Of a stretch of DNA of 64,000 bases, positions 1 to 8,426 are shown in pieces. The stretch covers positions 1 to 64,000 of the forward strand of contig NZ_JAPVQY010000043.1 of the NCBI RefSeq assembly GCF_027257875.1. Reading direction: 5' to 3'. Under the pieces are notes generated by a model. It worked only from the letters and a program-made list of their open reading frames with translations. It searched no databases and had not been told where the DNA came from. Origin of the DNA: Burkholderia sp. IMCC1007 (GTDB lineage: Bacteria > Pseudomonadota > Gammaproteobacteria > Burkholderiales > Burkholderiaceae). The position numbers were made by a program, and so were the translations under genes. Position 1 is the first letter of the stretch. Every line of letters begins with the position of its first letter.

Positions 1-519
1 CGCGCGTCGCCCGACGAAGCCGATGCCGGCCGCGTGCCGCTCGGCCTGCCGCTGCCGCCTTCGGCGGGCAAGCGGCGCGTCGCGCTGAACGTTGCCGCCG
101 ATGCGCTCGCGTCGGTCGGCCCGCTGCCTGCGCTGGCCGACGTGCTCGCCGCCGCGCCCGATGCATGGCACGCGCCGTTGCGCGAATTGGACGCGCTCGG
201 CGCACGCTGCGGCGTGCAGGGCCGCGTGTTCGGCAGCCTCGCGTGGCAGGCGCTGACGGGCGAGCGCTATCTGAGCGAATCCTCCGATCTCGACATCGTC
301 GTTCCGCTGCCGGGCGCCGCGTGGCTCGCGCCGCTGCTCGACGGGCTGGCCGACATCGACGCGCGCGCGCCGATGCGCATCGACGGCGAGCTGCTGCGCG
401 GCGACGGCGCGGGCGTGAACTGGCGCGAGCTGCATGCACGGCTGCCCGACGTCGCGGTCAAGACCGCGACCGCCGTCGAATTGATGTCGGCCGACGCGTT
501 CGCGGGAGGCGCGCAATGA
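1..519 (+). CDS. mdcG: Malonate decarboxylase holo-ACP synthase MdcG (5' end missing)
   Basis: Transfers the phosphoribosyl-dephospho-CoA prosthetic group onto the malonate decarboxylase acyl-carrier subunit, making the apo-enzyme active in the cytoplasm. The frame is open from base 1, so the gene enters the window already running; 172 codons are visible against about 205-210 for the family. The nucleotidyltransferase-like signature is seen as GSLAWQ followed about 15 residues later by SDLDIVVPL, whose two Asp residues are the expected metal ligands. The stop codon overlaps the next start (ATGA at 516-519), which implies translational coupling with mdcB. Codon use matches the chromosome. Family assignment rests on motif and neighbours and is firm. 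Confidence 0.9.
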   Translation, partial: RASPDEADAGRVPLGLPLPPSAGKRRVALNVAADALASVGPLPALADVLAAAPDAWHAPLRELDALGARCGVQGRVFGSLAWQALTGERYLSESSDLDIVVPLPGAAWLAPLLDGLADIDARAPMRIDGELLRGDGAGVNWRELHARLPDVAVKTATAVELMSADAFAGGAQ

Positions 520-1388
520 ATGCATGGGCTTCCCGCCGCGTCGCGGCGCCGTCCGATGCCGAGCGCATCGCCGAGCTTGCCGAGCGCAGCCTCGTGCTGG
601 AGATCGACACCTATCCGAAGCCGGGGCTCGTCAGCCGCGTCGACACCGGCAGCCATGCGGACATGGACGCCGCGACCTTCGAACGCAGCGCGGCCGTCTT
701 GCGGCCGTACTTCGCGGAGTTGGCCGACGCCGGCGCACGCGACGCCGACATGGCCGTGCTGCGCAAGATCGGCCTGCGTGCGGAACACGCGATGCTTGCC
801 GCGACCGGCGGCGTCAATACGCATCGCGGCGCGATCTTCGGGCTTGGGCTGCTGTGTGCGGCCGCGGGCCGCCGCATCGCGCCCGGCACGACGGCCGCGG
901 CCCGCACGATGACGCTCGGCGCATCGGTCGCGCAGCGCTGGGGCACCGAGATCCTCGGCGGCCCGCGGCTGCCGGACAGCCACGGCGAACGCGCGAGCCG
1001 TCGCTATGGCGTGGGCGGCGCCCGCCGCGAGGCGGCCGACGGCTTCACGACCGTTTATCGCGTCGGGCTGCCGGCACTGCGCCGCGCACAGCGCAGCGTG
1101 CCGGACGATGCACACGCCGCGCGCGTCGATGCGTGCTTCGCGCTGATCGCCGCGCTCGACGATACGAATCTGTTGCACCGCGGCGGCCAGGCCGGCCTCG
1201 ATTTCGCGCAGGCGACCGCCCGGGCGTTCGTCGCGCGCGGCGGCATCCGCGCGCGCGACTGGCGGTTGCGTGCGCTCGCCGCGCATCGCGCATTCGTCGC
1301 ACGCCGGTTGAGCCCGGGCGGCGCGGCCGACCTGCTGGCGATGAGCGTATTCGTCGATGCGCTCGAAGCGGACAGGGTGGGGCGATGA
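516..1388 (+). CDS. mdcB: Triphosphoribosyl-dephospho-CoA synthase MdcB
   Basis: Makes 2'-(5''-triphosphoribosyl)-3'-dephospho-CoA from ATP and dephospho-CoA, the precursor that MdcG attaches to the carrier subunit. 290 residues, normal for the CitG/MdcB family. Conserved family blocks are visible: PKPGLVS near residue 35, GGVNTHRGAIF near 100 and DDTNLLHRGG near 215. The start at 516 is set by the ATGA overlap with mdcG; the frame stays open further upstream only as a shadow of mdcG. Its own stop overlaps the mdcH start in the same way, so three maturation genes form one coupled block. The decarboxylase subunits themselves (mdcA, C, D, E) should lie just left of the window. Confidence 0.92.
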   Translation: MNAWASRRVAAPSDAERIAELAERSLVLEIDTYPKPGLVSRVDTGSHADMDAATFERSAAVLRPYFAELADAGARDADMAVLRKIGLRAEHAMLAATGGVNTHRGAIFGLGLLCAAAGRRIAPGTTAAARTMTLGASVAQRWGTEILGGPRLPDSHGERASRRYGVGGARREAADGFTTVYRVGLPALRRAQRSVPDDAHAARVDACFALIAALDDTNLLHRGGQAGLDFAQATARAFVARGGIRARDWRLRALAAHRAFVARRLSPGGAADLLAMSVFVDALEADRVGR

Positions 1389-2317
1389 TGCTGGCGATCC
1401 TGTGCTCGGGGCAAGGCGCGCAGCGCGCCGACATGTTCGAATTGACCGGCACGGCGCCGCAGGCCGATGCACTGTTCGCGCACGCGGGCCGGCTTCTCGG
1501 CGACGATCCGCGCAACTGGGTGCGGAGCGCCGCACCCGACGCGCTGCGCGAGAACCGCGCCGCGCAGATCCTCTGCACGGTGCAGGCGCTTGCGGCAGCC
1601 GCGCTGCTCGACGCGGTATGGCCGCGCCGGCGCTGCGTCGCCGGTTACAGCGTCGGCGAAGTCGCGTCGTGGAGCGTCGCGGGGATGATCGATCCGCACG
1701 ACGCGCTCGACCTGGCCGACGCGCGTGCGCGCGCGATGGACGCCGCGAGCGGCGGCGACGAGCGGATGGCATTCGTGCGCGGGCTGACGCGCGCGCAGCT
1801 CGCGCGGCTGTGCGACGGCCGCGATGCGGCGATCGCGATCGCCAATCCCGGCGACGCATTCGTGGTCGCCGGGCGCCGGGCCGACGTCGAGGCGGTGGCC
1901 GACGATGCGGCGCGCGATGGTGCGCTGCGTGTCGCGCCCGTCTGCGTGCGGATCGCGTCGCACACGCGCCGCCTCGCGTCGGCGGTGCCCGAGTTGCGTG
2001 CGTCGCTGGCTGCCGTGAATGTGCGCCGGCCGCTGCCCGGCACGCGGCTCTTTTCGGGGATCGACGGCGCGTCGGTGCTCGATGCCGACGCGGGGCTCGA
2101 CAAGCTCGCGCGGCAGATTGCGGAGCCGGTCGAGTGGGTGGCCTGCCTGGCCGCGTGCGTCGAGGCCGGCGCGACCGCGTTTCTGGAACTCGGCCCCGGC
2201 CGCGCGCTGGCCGAGATGGCGAGCGGCGCGTATCCGGCGCTGCCGGCGCGCAGCGTCGCGGATTTCCGTTCCGTCGGCGGCGTCGCGAACTGGCTCGCAC
2301 GCGTGTCGGCCGGCTGA
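1385..2317 (+). CDS. mdcH: Malonate decarboxylase malonyl transacylase MdcH
   Basis: Acyltransferase that loads malonyl groups from malonyl-CoA onto the carrier subunit and so charges the decarboxylase. 310 residues. The acyltransferase hydrolase elbow is GYSVGE (catalytic Ser) near residue 86, an upstream CSGQGAQ oxyanion motif lies at residues 7-13, and the catalytic His region (RIASHTRR) is near 195, as in FabD-like enzymes. The start at 1385 overlaps the mdcB stop (ATGA). The next base is again the start of an ATG, so initiation one codon later is possible. It is the last gene of the operon in this window; no T-rich hairpin was found directly after it. Confidence 0.92.
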   Translation: MMLAILCSGQGAQRADMFELTGTAPQADALFAHAGRLLGDDPRNWVRSAAPDALRENRAAQILCTVQALAAAALLDAVWPRRRCVAGYSVGEVASWSVAGMIDPHDALDLADARARAMDAASGGDERMAFVRGLTRAQLARLCDGRDAAIAIANPGDAFVVAGRRADVEAVADDAARDGALRVAPVCVRIASHTRRLASAVPELRASLAAVNVRRPLPGTRLFSGIDGASVLDADAGLDKLARQIAEPVEWVACLAACVEAGATAFLELGPGRALAEMASGAYPALPARSVADFRSVGGVANWLARVSAG

Positions 2318-2502
2318 CGGTCGGTACGCCGGCCGGGCGAAAACATTACCAATGCGCTGTAAAAAACACCGCGAAACGGGCCCGGAAATCGGTCCCGAAA
2401 CAGCCCGGCGAGCGGCGGTCGCGCACCGGGTGTTGCGTCGGCGCAGCAGCGTTGCAGCGAGCGCTTGCCACGCGAATTGGCGTCGCTACAATGGCGCCCG
2501 CC

Positions 2503-3012
2503 ATGAGACCAGTCGCCTTCCTTTTCGCCGCGTTCGGCTGCGCGGCGACCGCCCACGCCAGCCCGATTCCGTCCGACGCCGCATCGGTCGGCGCATACTT
2601 TTCGTATGACAATGCGGCGGCCGATGCGACCGTCGACCTGATCGCACAGGCGCAGCGCCGCGTGCTGCTGGCCGGCTACGCGCATGTGCCGCCCGCGGTC
2701 GCGGCGGCCCTGCGTGCGGCGCGCGAGCGCGGAGCCGAAGTGCGGGTCGTGCTGGTGCGTTCGCCGCGCGCCGGCAAGTACAGCGGCGCCGGCTATCTGA
2801 AATCCGCCGGCATCGACGTGGCGATCGACTCGCGGCTCGGCGATCCTGCGCCGCGCTTCGTGATCGTCGACGACAGCGTCGCGCTCGCGACGCTGTCCGA
2901 CGGCGCCGCGGCGCATGCGGAAACGGTGAACGTATTCCAGCGCGCACCGGAACTTGCGCAGTCGTATACGCAGTCGTTCTGGCGGCTGTACCGGCAGGCC
3001 GCCGGGCTCTGA
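2503..3012 (+). CDS. Secreted phospholipase D-like protein with degenerate HKD motif
   Basis: 169 residues with a cleavable signal peptide (hydrophobic stretch ending in Ala-His-Ala-Ser near residue 20), so probably periplasmic. The fold-level pattern matches short single-domain PLD/Nuc endonucleases: a strand LLAGYAHV, then a helix VAAALRAARERGAEVRVVL, a GYLKSAGIDV segment, a VIVDDS strand and a final helix ending in SFWRLYRQ. However, where Nuc-type enzymes have His-x-Lys just before the VIVD strand, this protein has Pro-Ala-Pro-Arg. The catalytic His and Lys therefore appear to be missing, and the protein may be non-catalytic. An ATG 12 bases upstream (2491) is also in frame, but the later one gives a cleaner signal peptide. 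The 185 bp before it hold no obvious gene. Confidence 0.7.
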   Translation: MRPVAFLFAAFGCAATAHASPIPSDAASVGAYFSYDNAAADATVDLIAQAQRRVLLAGYAHVPPAVAAALRAARERGAEVRVVLVRSPRAGKYSGAGYLKSAGIDVAIDSRLGDPAPRFVIVDDSVALATLSDGAAAHAETVNVFQRAPELAQSYTQSFWRLYRQAAGL

Positions 3013-3187
3013 CCCGCACACGCCGCCCGAGCGAACAGCTCTTCTCCCTCTTTCTTTCTTCACCCCGACCGGCGTCGCGCCGACGCGGTTGTGACCCTGC
3101 TTGCATCGCCGTGGCCGATGCACCATGCTCGTTGGACGGGCGCCGATGCGGGCTTCGCGGATCCGGCGCCACGGCAGGGAGCCGATC

Positions 3188-3856
3188 GTGACCGAGTATT
3201 TTGCCGATCGTGCGGACGCGGGCCGCCAGTTGGCCGATGTGTTGCATGAGTATGCGGGGCGTCGCGACGTCGTCGTGCTCGCGTTGCCGCGCGGCGGCGT
3301 GCCGGTCGCATTTCCGGTCGCCGTTGCGCTGCGCGCGCCGCTCGACGTGCTGGTCGTGCGCAAGCTCGGTGCGCCGTTCGATCCCGAGTTCGCGATGGGC
3401 GCGATCGCGACCGGCGGCGCGGTCCATCTGCAACACTCGGCGATCCGGGCGCTGGGCGTGACCGACGTACAGCTTGCCGGCGTGATCGCGCGCGAGACCG
3501 CCGAACTGCAGCGTCGCGATGCGCTGTATCGCGGCGCCCGGCCGCCGCTGCCGGTCGACGGCCGCATCGCGATCGTCGTCGACGACGGCGTCGCGACCGG
3601 CGCATCGATGCGCGTCGCGCTGCAGGCGCTGCGCGAGCGCCATCCGGCGCGCATCGTGGCCGCCGCGCCCGTCGCGCCGGCCGGCGCCGGGCACGTGTTC
3701 GACGATCTCGCCGACGCGTTCGTGACGGTGTCGCAACCGCTGCGCTTCTTCGGGATCAGCCAGTTCTACGCGCGTTTCGAGCAGACCGACGACGACGAAG
3801 TGCGCGTGCTGCTCGACGCGGCCCGCGCCCGGGACGACGGCACTACGCCCGCCTGA
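3188..3856 (+). CDS. Phosphoribosyltransferase-domain protein
   Basis: 222 residues. The PRPP-binding loop is seen as IVVDDGVATGAS near residue 125, preceded by the usual PRTase core (ALPRGGVPVA, then DVLVVRKLGAP). These match the group of stand-alone phosphoribosyltransferase-like proteins often found near stress or PHA genes, whose substrate is unknown. The start is taken at GTG 3188, because AGGGAG lies about 6 bases before it and homologous proteins begin shortly before the YFADRADAG segment. An upstream open frame to 3101 encodes an unlikely Arg-rich leader. Its 3' end overlaps the convergent PHA depolymerase gene by 14 bp. The base substrate is not predictable from sequence. Confidence 0.8.
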   Translation: MTEYFADRADAGRQLADVLHEYAGRRDVVVLALPRGGVPVAFPVAVALRAPLDVLVVRKLGAPFDPEFAMGAIATGGAVHLQHSAIRALGVTDVQLAGVIARETAELQRRDALYRGARPPLPVDGRIAIVVDDGVATGASMRVALQALRERHPARIVAAAPVAPAGAGHVFDDLADAFVTVSQPLRFFGISQFYARFEQTDDDEVRVLLDAARARDDGTTPA

Positions 3857-5111
3857 CCTTGCGTCGGCGCGTGCCGCCGCGCGCGGCTTCGGCCAGCGCG
3901 AATACGCGCTGCAACGCCGGATGGACGTCGCCGCGCCAGCGCGCGCCCGTGAACAATCCGTAGTGATCGCATGCGGCGATATCGACGCGGTGACGTTCGC
4001 TGGCCGCGAGGCCGCCGCACATCCCGTGTGCCGCATGCGTCTGCCCGGCGCCGGTGACGGCGTCGCACGCGCCTTCGACGGTCAGCAGCGCGACGCCGCG
4101 CAGCGCGGCCGGCTCGACGCGCCGGCCGCCCACCTCCCACGTGCCGTTCGCCAAACACATCCGCTGGAACACGATATCGACGGTTTCCAGGAAGTACTCG
4201 GCCGGCATGTCGAGCAGCGCGGTGTATTCGCGCAGCGCGCGCCGCGCGTCGGCCAGCTCCGTCATGTCGAAGCGCGACGCGGCGCGCGCGTAGTCCTCGA
4301 TCAGCACCATCAAGCGCTGCGGATACAGCAGCGCGATCTCGCCTTGCTGAAGATAGGTCGGGAACACGTGGCGGCCATGACCGGGGAAACAGGGCGGCAC
4401 GATGTCGATCAGGTTGCGGCGGCACCACGTCAGCGAGCGGGACGCGGCGGTGGTGCCGAGCATCGTCGGGTTCACGCGCGCGTCGAGCGGGCCGCCGATC
4501 AGCGCGACGCTCGCCGGCGGCGGCAGGCCGCGCGCGGCGCGCAGCGCCAGCGCGCCGAGCGCGGGTACGGTCGCCTGGCATACGGCGACGATGTGCAGCG
4601 GCCGGTCGTCGTGTACGAGCGCATCGACGAAGCCGTCGAGCGTCGCCACGTACTCGTCGAGTCCGAAGCGGCCCGCCGCGACCGGGATGTCGCGCGCATT
4701 GACCCAGTCGGTCACGCACACGTCGCCGTCGGCCAGCAAGGTTTCGACGCTCTCGCGCATCATCACGGCCGAGTGCCCGGCGAGCGGCGCGCACAGCAGC
4801 ACCGTGCGCGGCGCGTTCTGGCGCGCGAAGCGCCGCAACTGGCAGAACGGCGTGCGTGCGACCAGCCGTTCGTCGATGGCCGGCCGCTGGATCTCGAAGC
4901 GCGGCGGTCCGGCGGGCGGCCCGAGCAGCGGCTCGAACAGGTCGTCGTAGCACGACGACGCCGCGTGCGGCAGCGTCGCGGCCGGCCACGCATCGAACGC
5001 GTGACGCGTTGCCGCGCGCCACGCGCGCATCCATTCCCGCTGCTGCTCGACGACGGCGTACCACATGGAAAACCTTGGCGCGGAAGGGGCTTGAATCTGC
5101 ATTATGGTCAC
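3843..5111 (-). CDS. phaZ: Intracellular polyhydroxyalkanoate depolymerase
   Basis: Cytoplasmic or granule-bound enzyme that hydrolyses stored poly-3-hydroxybutyrate. 422 residues, as expected for the Ralstonia PhaZa1 type. These enzymes use a Cys nucleophile in place of the lipase-box Ser; here it is seen in IVAVCQATVP near residue 180. Further typical blocks are VLLCAPLAGHSA near 105, DWVNARDIP near 138 and the acid/His region (TVEGACDAVTGAGQT, then CDHYGLFTG) in the last quarter. The start is at 5111; an in-frame ATG three codons on is an alternative. It overlaps the end of the phosphoribosyltransferase gene tail to tail. Confidence 0.9.
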   Translation of the reverse strand: MTIMQIQAPSAPRFSMWYAVVEQQREWMRAWRAATRHAFDAWPAATLPHAASSCYDDLFEPLLGPPAGPPRFEIQRPAIDERLVARTPFCQLRRFARQNAPRTVLLCAPLAGHSAVMMRESVETLLADGDVCVTDWVNARDIPVAAGRFGLDEYVATLDGFVDALVHDDRPLHIVAVCQATVPALGALALRAARGLPPPASVALIGGPLDARVNPTMLGTTAASRSLTWCRRNLIDIVPPCFPGHGRHVFPTYLQQGEIALLYPQRLMVLIEDYARAASRFDMTELADARRALREYTALLDMPAEYFLETVDIVFQRMCLANGTWEVGGRRVEPAALRGVALLTVEGACDAVTGAGQTHAAHGMCGGLAASERHRVDIAACDHYGLFTGARWRGDVHPALQRVFALAEAARGGTRRRKVRRA

Positions 5112-5235
5112 TCCAGCCGCGCAGCGGGTGGCGAATACGTGACCGAATGATCTGCGTTAAGCGTCGCCGCGCTAGGCGGCGTCGCGCGGCGCTGCTACAG
5201 TCGTCGGTCCCATTCCCTCAAGCGGAGCGTTTGCG

Positions 5236-5865
5236 ATGAAGCTGATCGGCATGCTGGATTCCCCGTTCGTGCGCCGTGTCGCCATTTCGGCGAAGCTGCT
5301 CGACCTGCCGTTCGAACACGAGTCGATCTCGGTGTTCCGTCACTTCGACCGGTTCCGGACGGTCAACCCGGTCGTGAAGGCGCCGACGCTCGTGACCGAC
5401 GACGGCACGACGCTGATCGACTCGTCGCTGATCGTCGACTACCTCGACCATCGCGTCGCGCCGGAGCGGCGCCTGCTGCCCGATGCCGCCGATGCGCGGC
5501 TGCGCGCGCTCGTGCCGGTCGGCTTCGCGCTGGCGGCGGCCGAGAAGACGGTGCAGGTCGTGTACGAGCAGGCGCTGCGGCCGGCCGACAAGCAGCACGC
5601 GCCGTGGCTCGAACGCGTGCTGAGCCAGCTCGAGGCAGCGTACGGCGAGCTCGAGCCGCTGGTCGCGGCCGCGAGCGGCTGGCTCGGCGGTGCGCGCCTG
5701 CTGCAGTCCGACGTGACGGTGGCGGTCGCGTGGCGCTTCACGCAGTACATGGCCGCCGAGTATCCGGCGCTCGGCCGGATCGATCCGGCCCGTTATCCGG
5801 CGCTCGCCGCACATTCGGCGCGTGCGGAAGCGTTGCCGGCGTTCGTCGACACGCCGCTGGACTGA
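5236..5865 (+). CDS. Glutathione S-transferase family protein
   Basis: 209 residues with an N-terminal thioredoxin-like domain (residues 1-80; MLDSPFVRRVAISAKLLDLPFEHE) and a helical C-terminal domain. The glutathione-binding cis-Pro region is VVKAPTLV and the gamma-Glu contact motif is IDSSLIVDYL near residue 66. An AGCGGAG Shine-Dalgarno lies about 7 bases before the ATG. It is divergent from phaZ across about 125 bp, which must hold both promoters. The electrophile handled is not predictable; the Ser at position 9 in the active-site loop is typical of bacterial GSTs of the zeta/theta-like groups. Confidence 0.85.
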   Translation: MKLIGMLDSPFVRRVAISAKLLDLPFEHESISVFRHFDRFRTVNPVVKAPTLVTDDGTTLIDSSLIVDYLDHRVAPERRLLPDAADARLRALVPVGFALAAAEKTVQVVYEQALRPADKQHAPWLERVLSQLEAAYGELEPLVAAASGWLGGARLLQSDVTVAVAWRFTQYMAAEYPALGRIDPARYPALAAHSARAEALPAFVDTPLD

Positions 5866-6152
5866 CGCCGGCATCTCGAGTGTGGCGGGCGGCGACGGGC
5901 GGTGCGCTGCGCCGCTGCGGTTGGCGTCCAGCCCGGCCAGCTCGGTGCGGGCGTCCGATGCGCGCGTCGGACGGTCGGTAGTCGTCCTCCGCGCGGCAGT
6001 CCGCCTGCGCCCGATGCCGCCCCCCGGCAAATGCGCGTTGCACCGATGCGTTTGCGCGGCCGAGCCGGCCGCTCATCGCTCGCTCGGCCCCGCTGAACAA
6101 GGGAATCGCCGATTGTTCGCAGCCGCCAACAAGTGACTTCGCATTCGCGCTG
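5866..6152. other. Intergenic stretch between GST gene and small gene
   Basis: About 290 bp without a convincing gene. Several open frames cross it, but they are Arg/Ala/Pro-rich shadows without ribosome binding sites. No T-rich hairpin was found straight after the GST gene. The only interpretable signals lie at its right edge, in the promoter annotated next. Confidence 0.5.
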
Positions 6153-6181
6153 TTTATCCGGACGAGTGCCGTCCCTAGAAT
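6153..6181 (+). promoter_or_regulatory. Candidate sigma-70 promoter for small gene at 6220
   Basis: TTTATC (6153-6158), 17-bp spacer, TAGAAT (6176-6181). The -10 is good (5/6), the -35 weak. Predicted transcription start is near 6188, about 30 nt before the start codon. A matching terminator lies after the gene. Confidence 0.45.
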
Positions 6182-6219
6182 CCACTCCATCGAATAAGCA
6201 TTGCCTGATGGAGCCGATG

Positions 6220-6414
6220 ATGAGAGCGCTGATCGAATCGAGCCTGTACCACCCGTCCGTCGTGTTGCCGCTTGCCGCGCTGACGCAGTTGATGGTCGAG
6301 CGCGATTTCAATCTCGGCCAGGTCGGGCTGATCGTCGCCGCGCGTGGCGCGCAGGCCGCGGTGTCGGCATCGCGCGCGCTGATCTTCTGCCGTCACTGCG
6401 AAGCGCACGCATGA
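6220..6414 (+). CDS. Small protein of unknown function (64 aa)
   Basis: Not recognised. 64 residues beginning MRALIESSLYHPS, mildly amphipathic, with a conserved-looking central segment (MVERDFNLGQVGLIVAARGAQ) and a CRHC pair near the C-terminus that could bind metal or form a disulfide. The start is placed at 6220 because GGAG (6210-6213) is 6 bases upstream; in-frame ATGs at 6217 and 6208 are alternatives. Codon choice is fully chromosome-like (G/C third positions). It has its own candidate promoter and is followed by a canonical terminator at 6486-6508. These together make it a real gene rather than a random open frame. Confidence 0.6.
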   Translation: MRALIESSLYHPSVVLPLAALTQLMVERDFNLGQVGLIVAARGAQAAVSASRALIFCRHCEAHA

Positions 6415-6435
6415 GCGCGCATCGGCTGAGCACGT

Positions 6436-6467
6436 AAAAAAGCCCGACCGGCGCAAGCCGGTCGGGC
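6436..6467 (-). terminator. Rho-independent terminator of the ProP-type gene (minus strand)
   Basis: Perfect 11-bp stem (6442-6452 with 6457-6467) and GCAA loop. On the minus strand it is followed by six T residues (6436-6441 as A on the plus strand). It lies 54 bp after the transporter stop. Confidence 0.85.
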
Positions 6468-6485
6468 GGATCCGATTCGATCGAG

Positions 6486-6508
6486 CCCCGGCTTCGGCCG
6501 GGGTTTTT
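6486..6508 (+). terminator. Rho-independent terminator of the 64-aa gene (plus strand)
   Basis: Stem CCCCGGC/GCCGGGG (6486-6492 with 6497-6503) closed by a TTCG tetraloop and followed by TTTTT (6504-6508). With the previous hairpin it forms a back-to-back pair between two convergent genes. Confidence 0.85.
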
Positions 6509-6520
6509 CATGGGCGACGC

Positions 6521-8005
6521 TCAGGCACGAGCCGGCGCCCCGACGTTGTAGATTTCCGCATCGTCGTCCTCGCGCAGCTGGCGCACGAGCTGGTGTGCCT
6601 CGCGGCGCGACGCGACGGCCGGCGGCGAGCCCTTGAGCGGCTGGCGCGCGGTTTCGGCCAGCGCGACGACCGACACGATGCCGATCACGGCGGCGCCCAT
6701 CATGTAGTACGCGGGCATCATCAGATTGTGGGTCACGTCGACGAGCCATGCCGTCACCAGTGGCGTCGTGCCGCCGAACAGCGACACCGACACGTTGAAG
6801 CCGATCGCGAGCGCGCCGTAGCGGATCTCGGTCGGGAACAGCGCCGGCAGCGCCGACGGCATCACGCCGGTGAAGCACGACAGCAGCACGCCGAGGATCA
6901 GCAGGCCGGCGAACACCGATGCGGTGGTACCCGCATGGATCAGCAGCAGCGACGGGATCGACAGCACGAGCAGGCCGACGCAGCCCGCGAGCATCACCGG
7001 CTTGCGGCCGATCTTGTCCGACAGGCGGCCGGCGGCGAGCGTCAGCGGCATCATCAGCACCATCACGATCAGCACGAGCACGAGGCTGTGCGACTCGTCG
7101 AAGTGCAGCGTCGAGGACATGAAGCTCGGCAGGTACGACAGCACCATGTAGTCGGTCACGTTGAAGATCAGCACGAGGCCGACGCAGAGCAGCAGCGCGC
7201 GCCAGTTGCGCATCAGCGTCTCGCGGAAGCGCACCTTCGGCACGGCCTTGTCCTGCGCTTCGCGCGCTTCGGCCTGGCGCTTGAACGCCGGCGTTTCCTC
7301 GAGCTTCATCCGGATGTACAGGCCGATCAGGCCGAGTGGGCCCGCGATCAGGAACGGCACGCGCCAGCCCCACGACAGCAGCGCTTCGTTCGACAGCGAC
7401 GCGGTGAGCACCGCGACGACGCCGGCGCCCATCACATAGCCGATCAGCGTGCCGAACTCGAGGAAGCTGCCCATGAAGCCGCGGCGCTTGTCGGTCGAGA
7501 ATTCGGCGATGAAGGTGGCGGCGCCGCCGTATTCGCCGCCGGTCGAGAAGCCCTGCACGAGGCGGGCGACGAGCAGCAGGATCGGCGCCATGATGCCGAT
7601 CGACGCATAGCTCGGGATCAGGCCGATCGCGAAGGTGCCGACGGCCATCATGATCATCGTCGCGGCGAGCACGCGCTGGCGGCCGATGCGGTCGCCGAGC
7701 GGGCCGAACACCATGCCGCCGAGCGGGCGCACGAGGAACGCGGCCGCGAACGTGCCGAAGGTCGCGAGCAGCTGCGCGGACGGGCTGCTGGACGGGAAGA
7801 ACACCTTGCCGAGCGTGACGGCGATGTAGCTGTAGACGCCGAAGTCGAACCATTCCATCGCATTGCCGATGGCCATCGCGCTGACGGCGCGCTTGAGCAG
7901 GCTCTGGTCGACGACGGTGATGTCGTCAGCGACGAGGGGAGCCTCGGCGGACGATGGGGTGGAAGAAGCAGCGGTCGGGCTGACGTGTGTTGCGGTCAAG
8001 GTCAT
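6521..8005 (-). CDS. proP: ProP-type MFS symporter (proline/betaine or carboxylate)
   Basis: Inner-membrane proton symporter of the metabolite:H+ symporter (MHS) branch of the MFS, 494 residues with 12 predicted membrane segments. Family marks include GNAMEWFDFGVYSY in TM1, the loop 2-3 motif FGPLGDRIGRQRVL near residue 95, QGFSTGGEYGGAATF in TM5 and GRLSDKIGRKPVM in the loop after TM8. The long C-terminal coiled-coil that senses osmolality in E. coli ProP is not evident; the tail is short and charged, so osmosensing is doubtful and the substrate could be another compatible solute or an organic acid. The start at 8005 has AAAGGAG 7 bases upstream; a 14-residue upstream extension to 8047 is rejected. 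Confidence 0.8.
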   Translation of the reverse strand: MTLTATHVSPTAASSTPSSAEAPLVADDITVVDQSLLKRAVSAMAIGNAMEWFDFGVYSYIAVTLGKVFFPSSSPSAQLLATFGTFAAAFLVRPLGGMVFGPLGDRIGRQRVLAATMIMMAVGTFAIGLIPSYASIGIMAPILLLVARLVQGFSTGGEYGGAATFIAEFSTDKRRGFMGSFLEFGTLIGYVMGAGVVAVLTASLSNEALLSWGWRVPFLIAGPLGLIGLYIRMKLEETPAFKRQAEAREAQDKAVPKVRFRETLMRNWRALLLCVGLVLIFNVTDYMVLSYLPSFMSSTLHFDESHSLVLVLIVMVLMMPLTLAAGRLSDKIGRKPVMLAGCVGLLVLSIPSLLLIHAGTTASVFAGLLILGVLLSCFTGVMPSALPALFPTEIRYGALAIGFNVSVSLFGGTTPLVTAWLVDVTHNLMMPAYYMMGAAVIGIVSVVALAETARQPLKGSPPAVASRREAHQLVRQLREDDDAEIYNVGAPARA

Positions 8006-8390
8006 GCACTCCTTTGACTGCGCCGGAACGGGCGGGCCGTCCGACACGGTTTGCCGGCGAGCGCGATGTCGTGTGCTGCGCGTCGGGGCAAGCCTTTAAG
8101 CGCTTACTGCACGTGAGGCGGTAAGGAGCCAAGGGACTGCTTCGACGCGGGCCCGGTGGGCCGTCGCGACGGTGCGCTCATGAAGAATGGGCCGCGTGAT
8201 GCGAGCGGCAGATGCCGGTGCGGACGCGGTGTCCGACGTGCCGGCAACGCCCCGGAGGGGCAACGAAACGAGAAAAGCGGGCCTGTCGGGCGGGCTTTCC
8301 TGTGGGTGCAATTTCGGCCGAAGCACCGACCCGCAACGCGCGGACGGACTCCGTTCGAAATCGAATAGACAGAGATTGAATGTTGAAACA
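8006..8390 (-). other. Long untranslated leader of the ProP-type gene
   Basis: If the promoter above is used, this is a leader of about 385 nt with no credible coding frame. It is GC-rich with several runs that could fold, but I could not assign it to a known riboswitch or find a terminator-antiterminator pair by eye. The rest of the gap (8427-8543) holds only the upstream region of the ynfA-like gene. Confidence 0.4.
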
Positions 8391-8396
8391 GGCGAC

Positions 8397-8426
8397 ATGA
8401 TAGCACGATGACAGACGATCGTGCAA
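8397..8426 (-). promoter_or_regulatory. Sigma-70 promoter reading toward the ProP-type gene
   Basis: On the minus strand: TTGCAC (8421-8426), 18-bp spacer, TATCAT (8397-8402). The predicted start near 8390 leaves a leader of roughly 385 nt before the transporter ATG. Confidence 0.55.

Noticed and set aside
267..2300. Very long minus-strand open frame across the mdc genes (677 codons)
   Set aside because: It is the Arg/Ala-rich shadow of three well-supported plus-strand genes; GC-rich coding DNA commonly leaves the opposite frame open. No motif or ribosome binding site.
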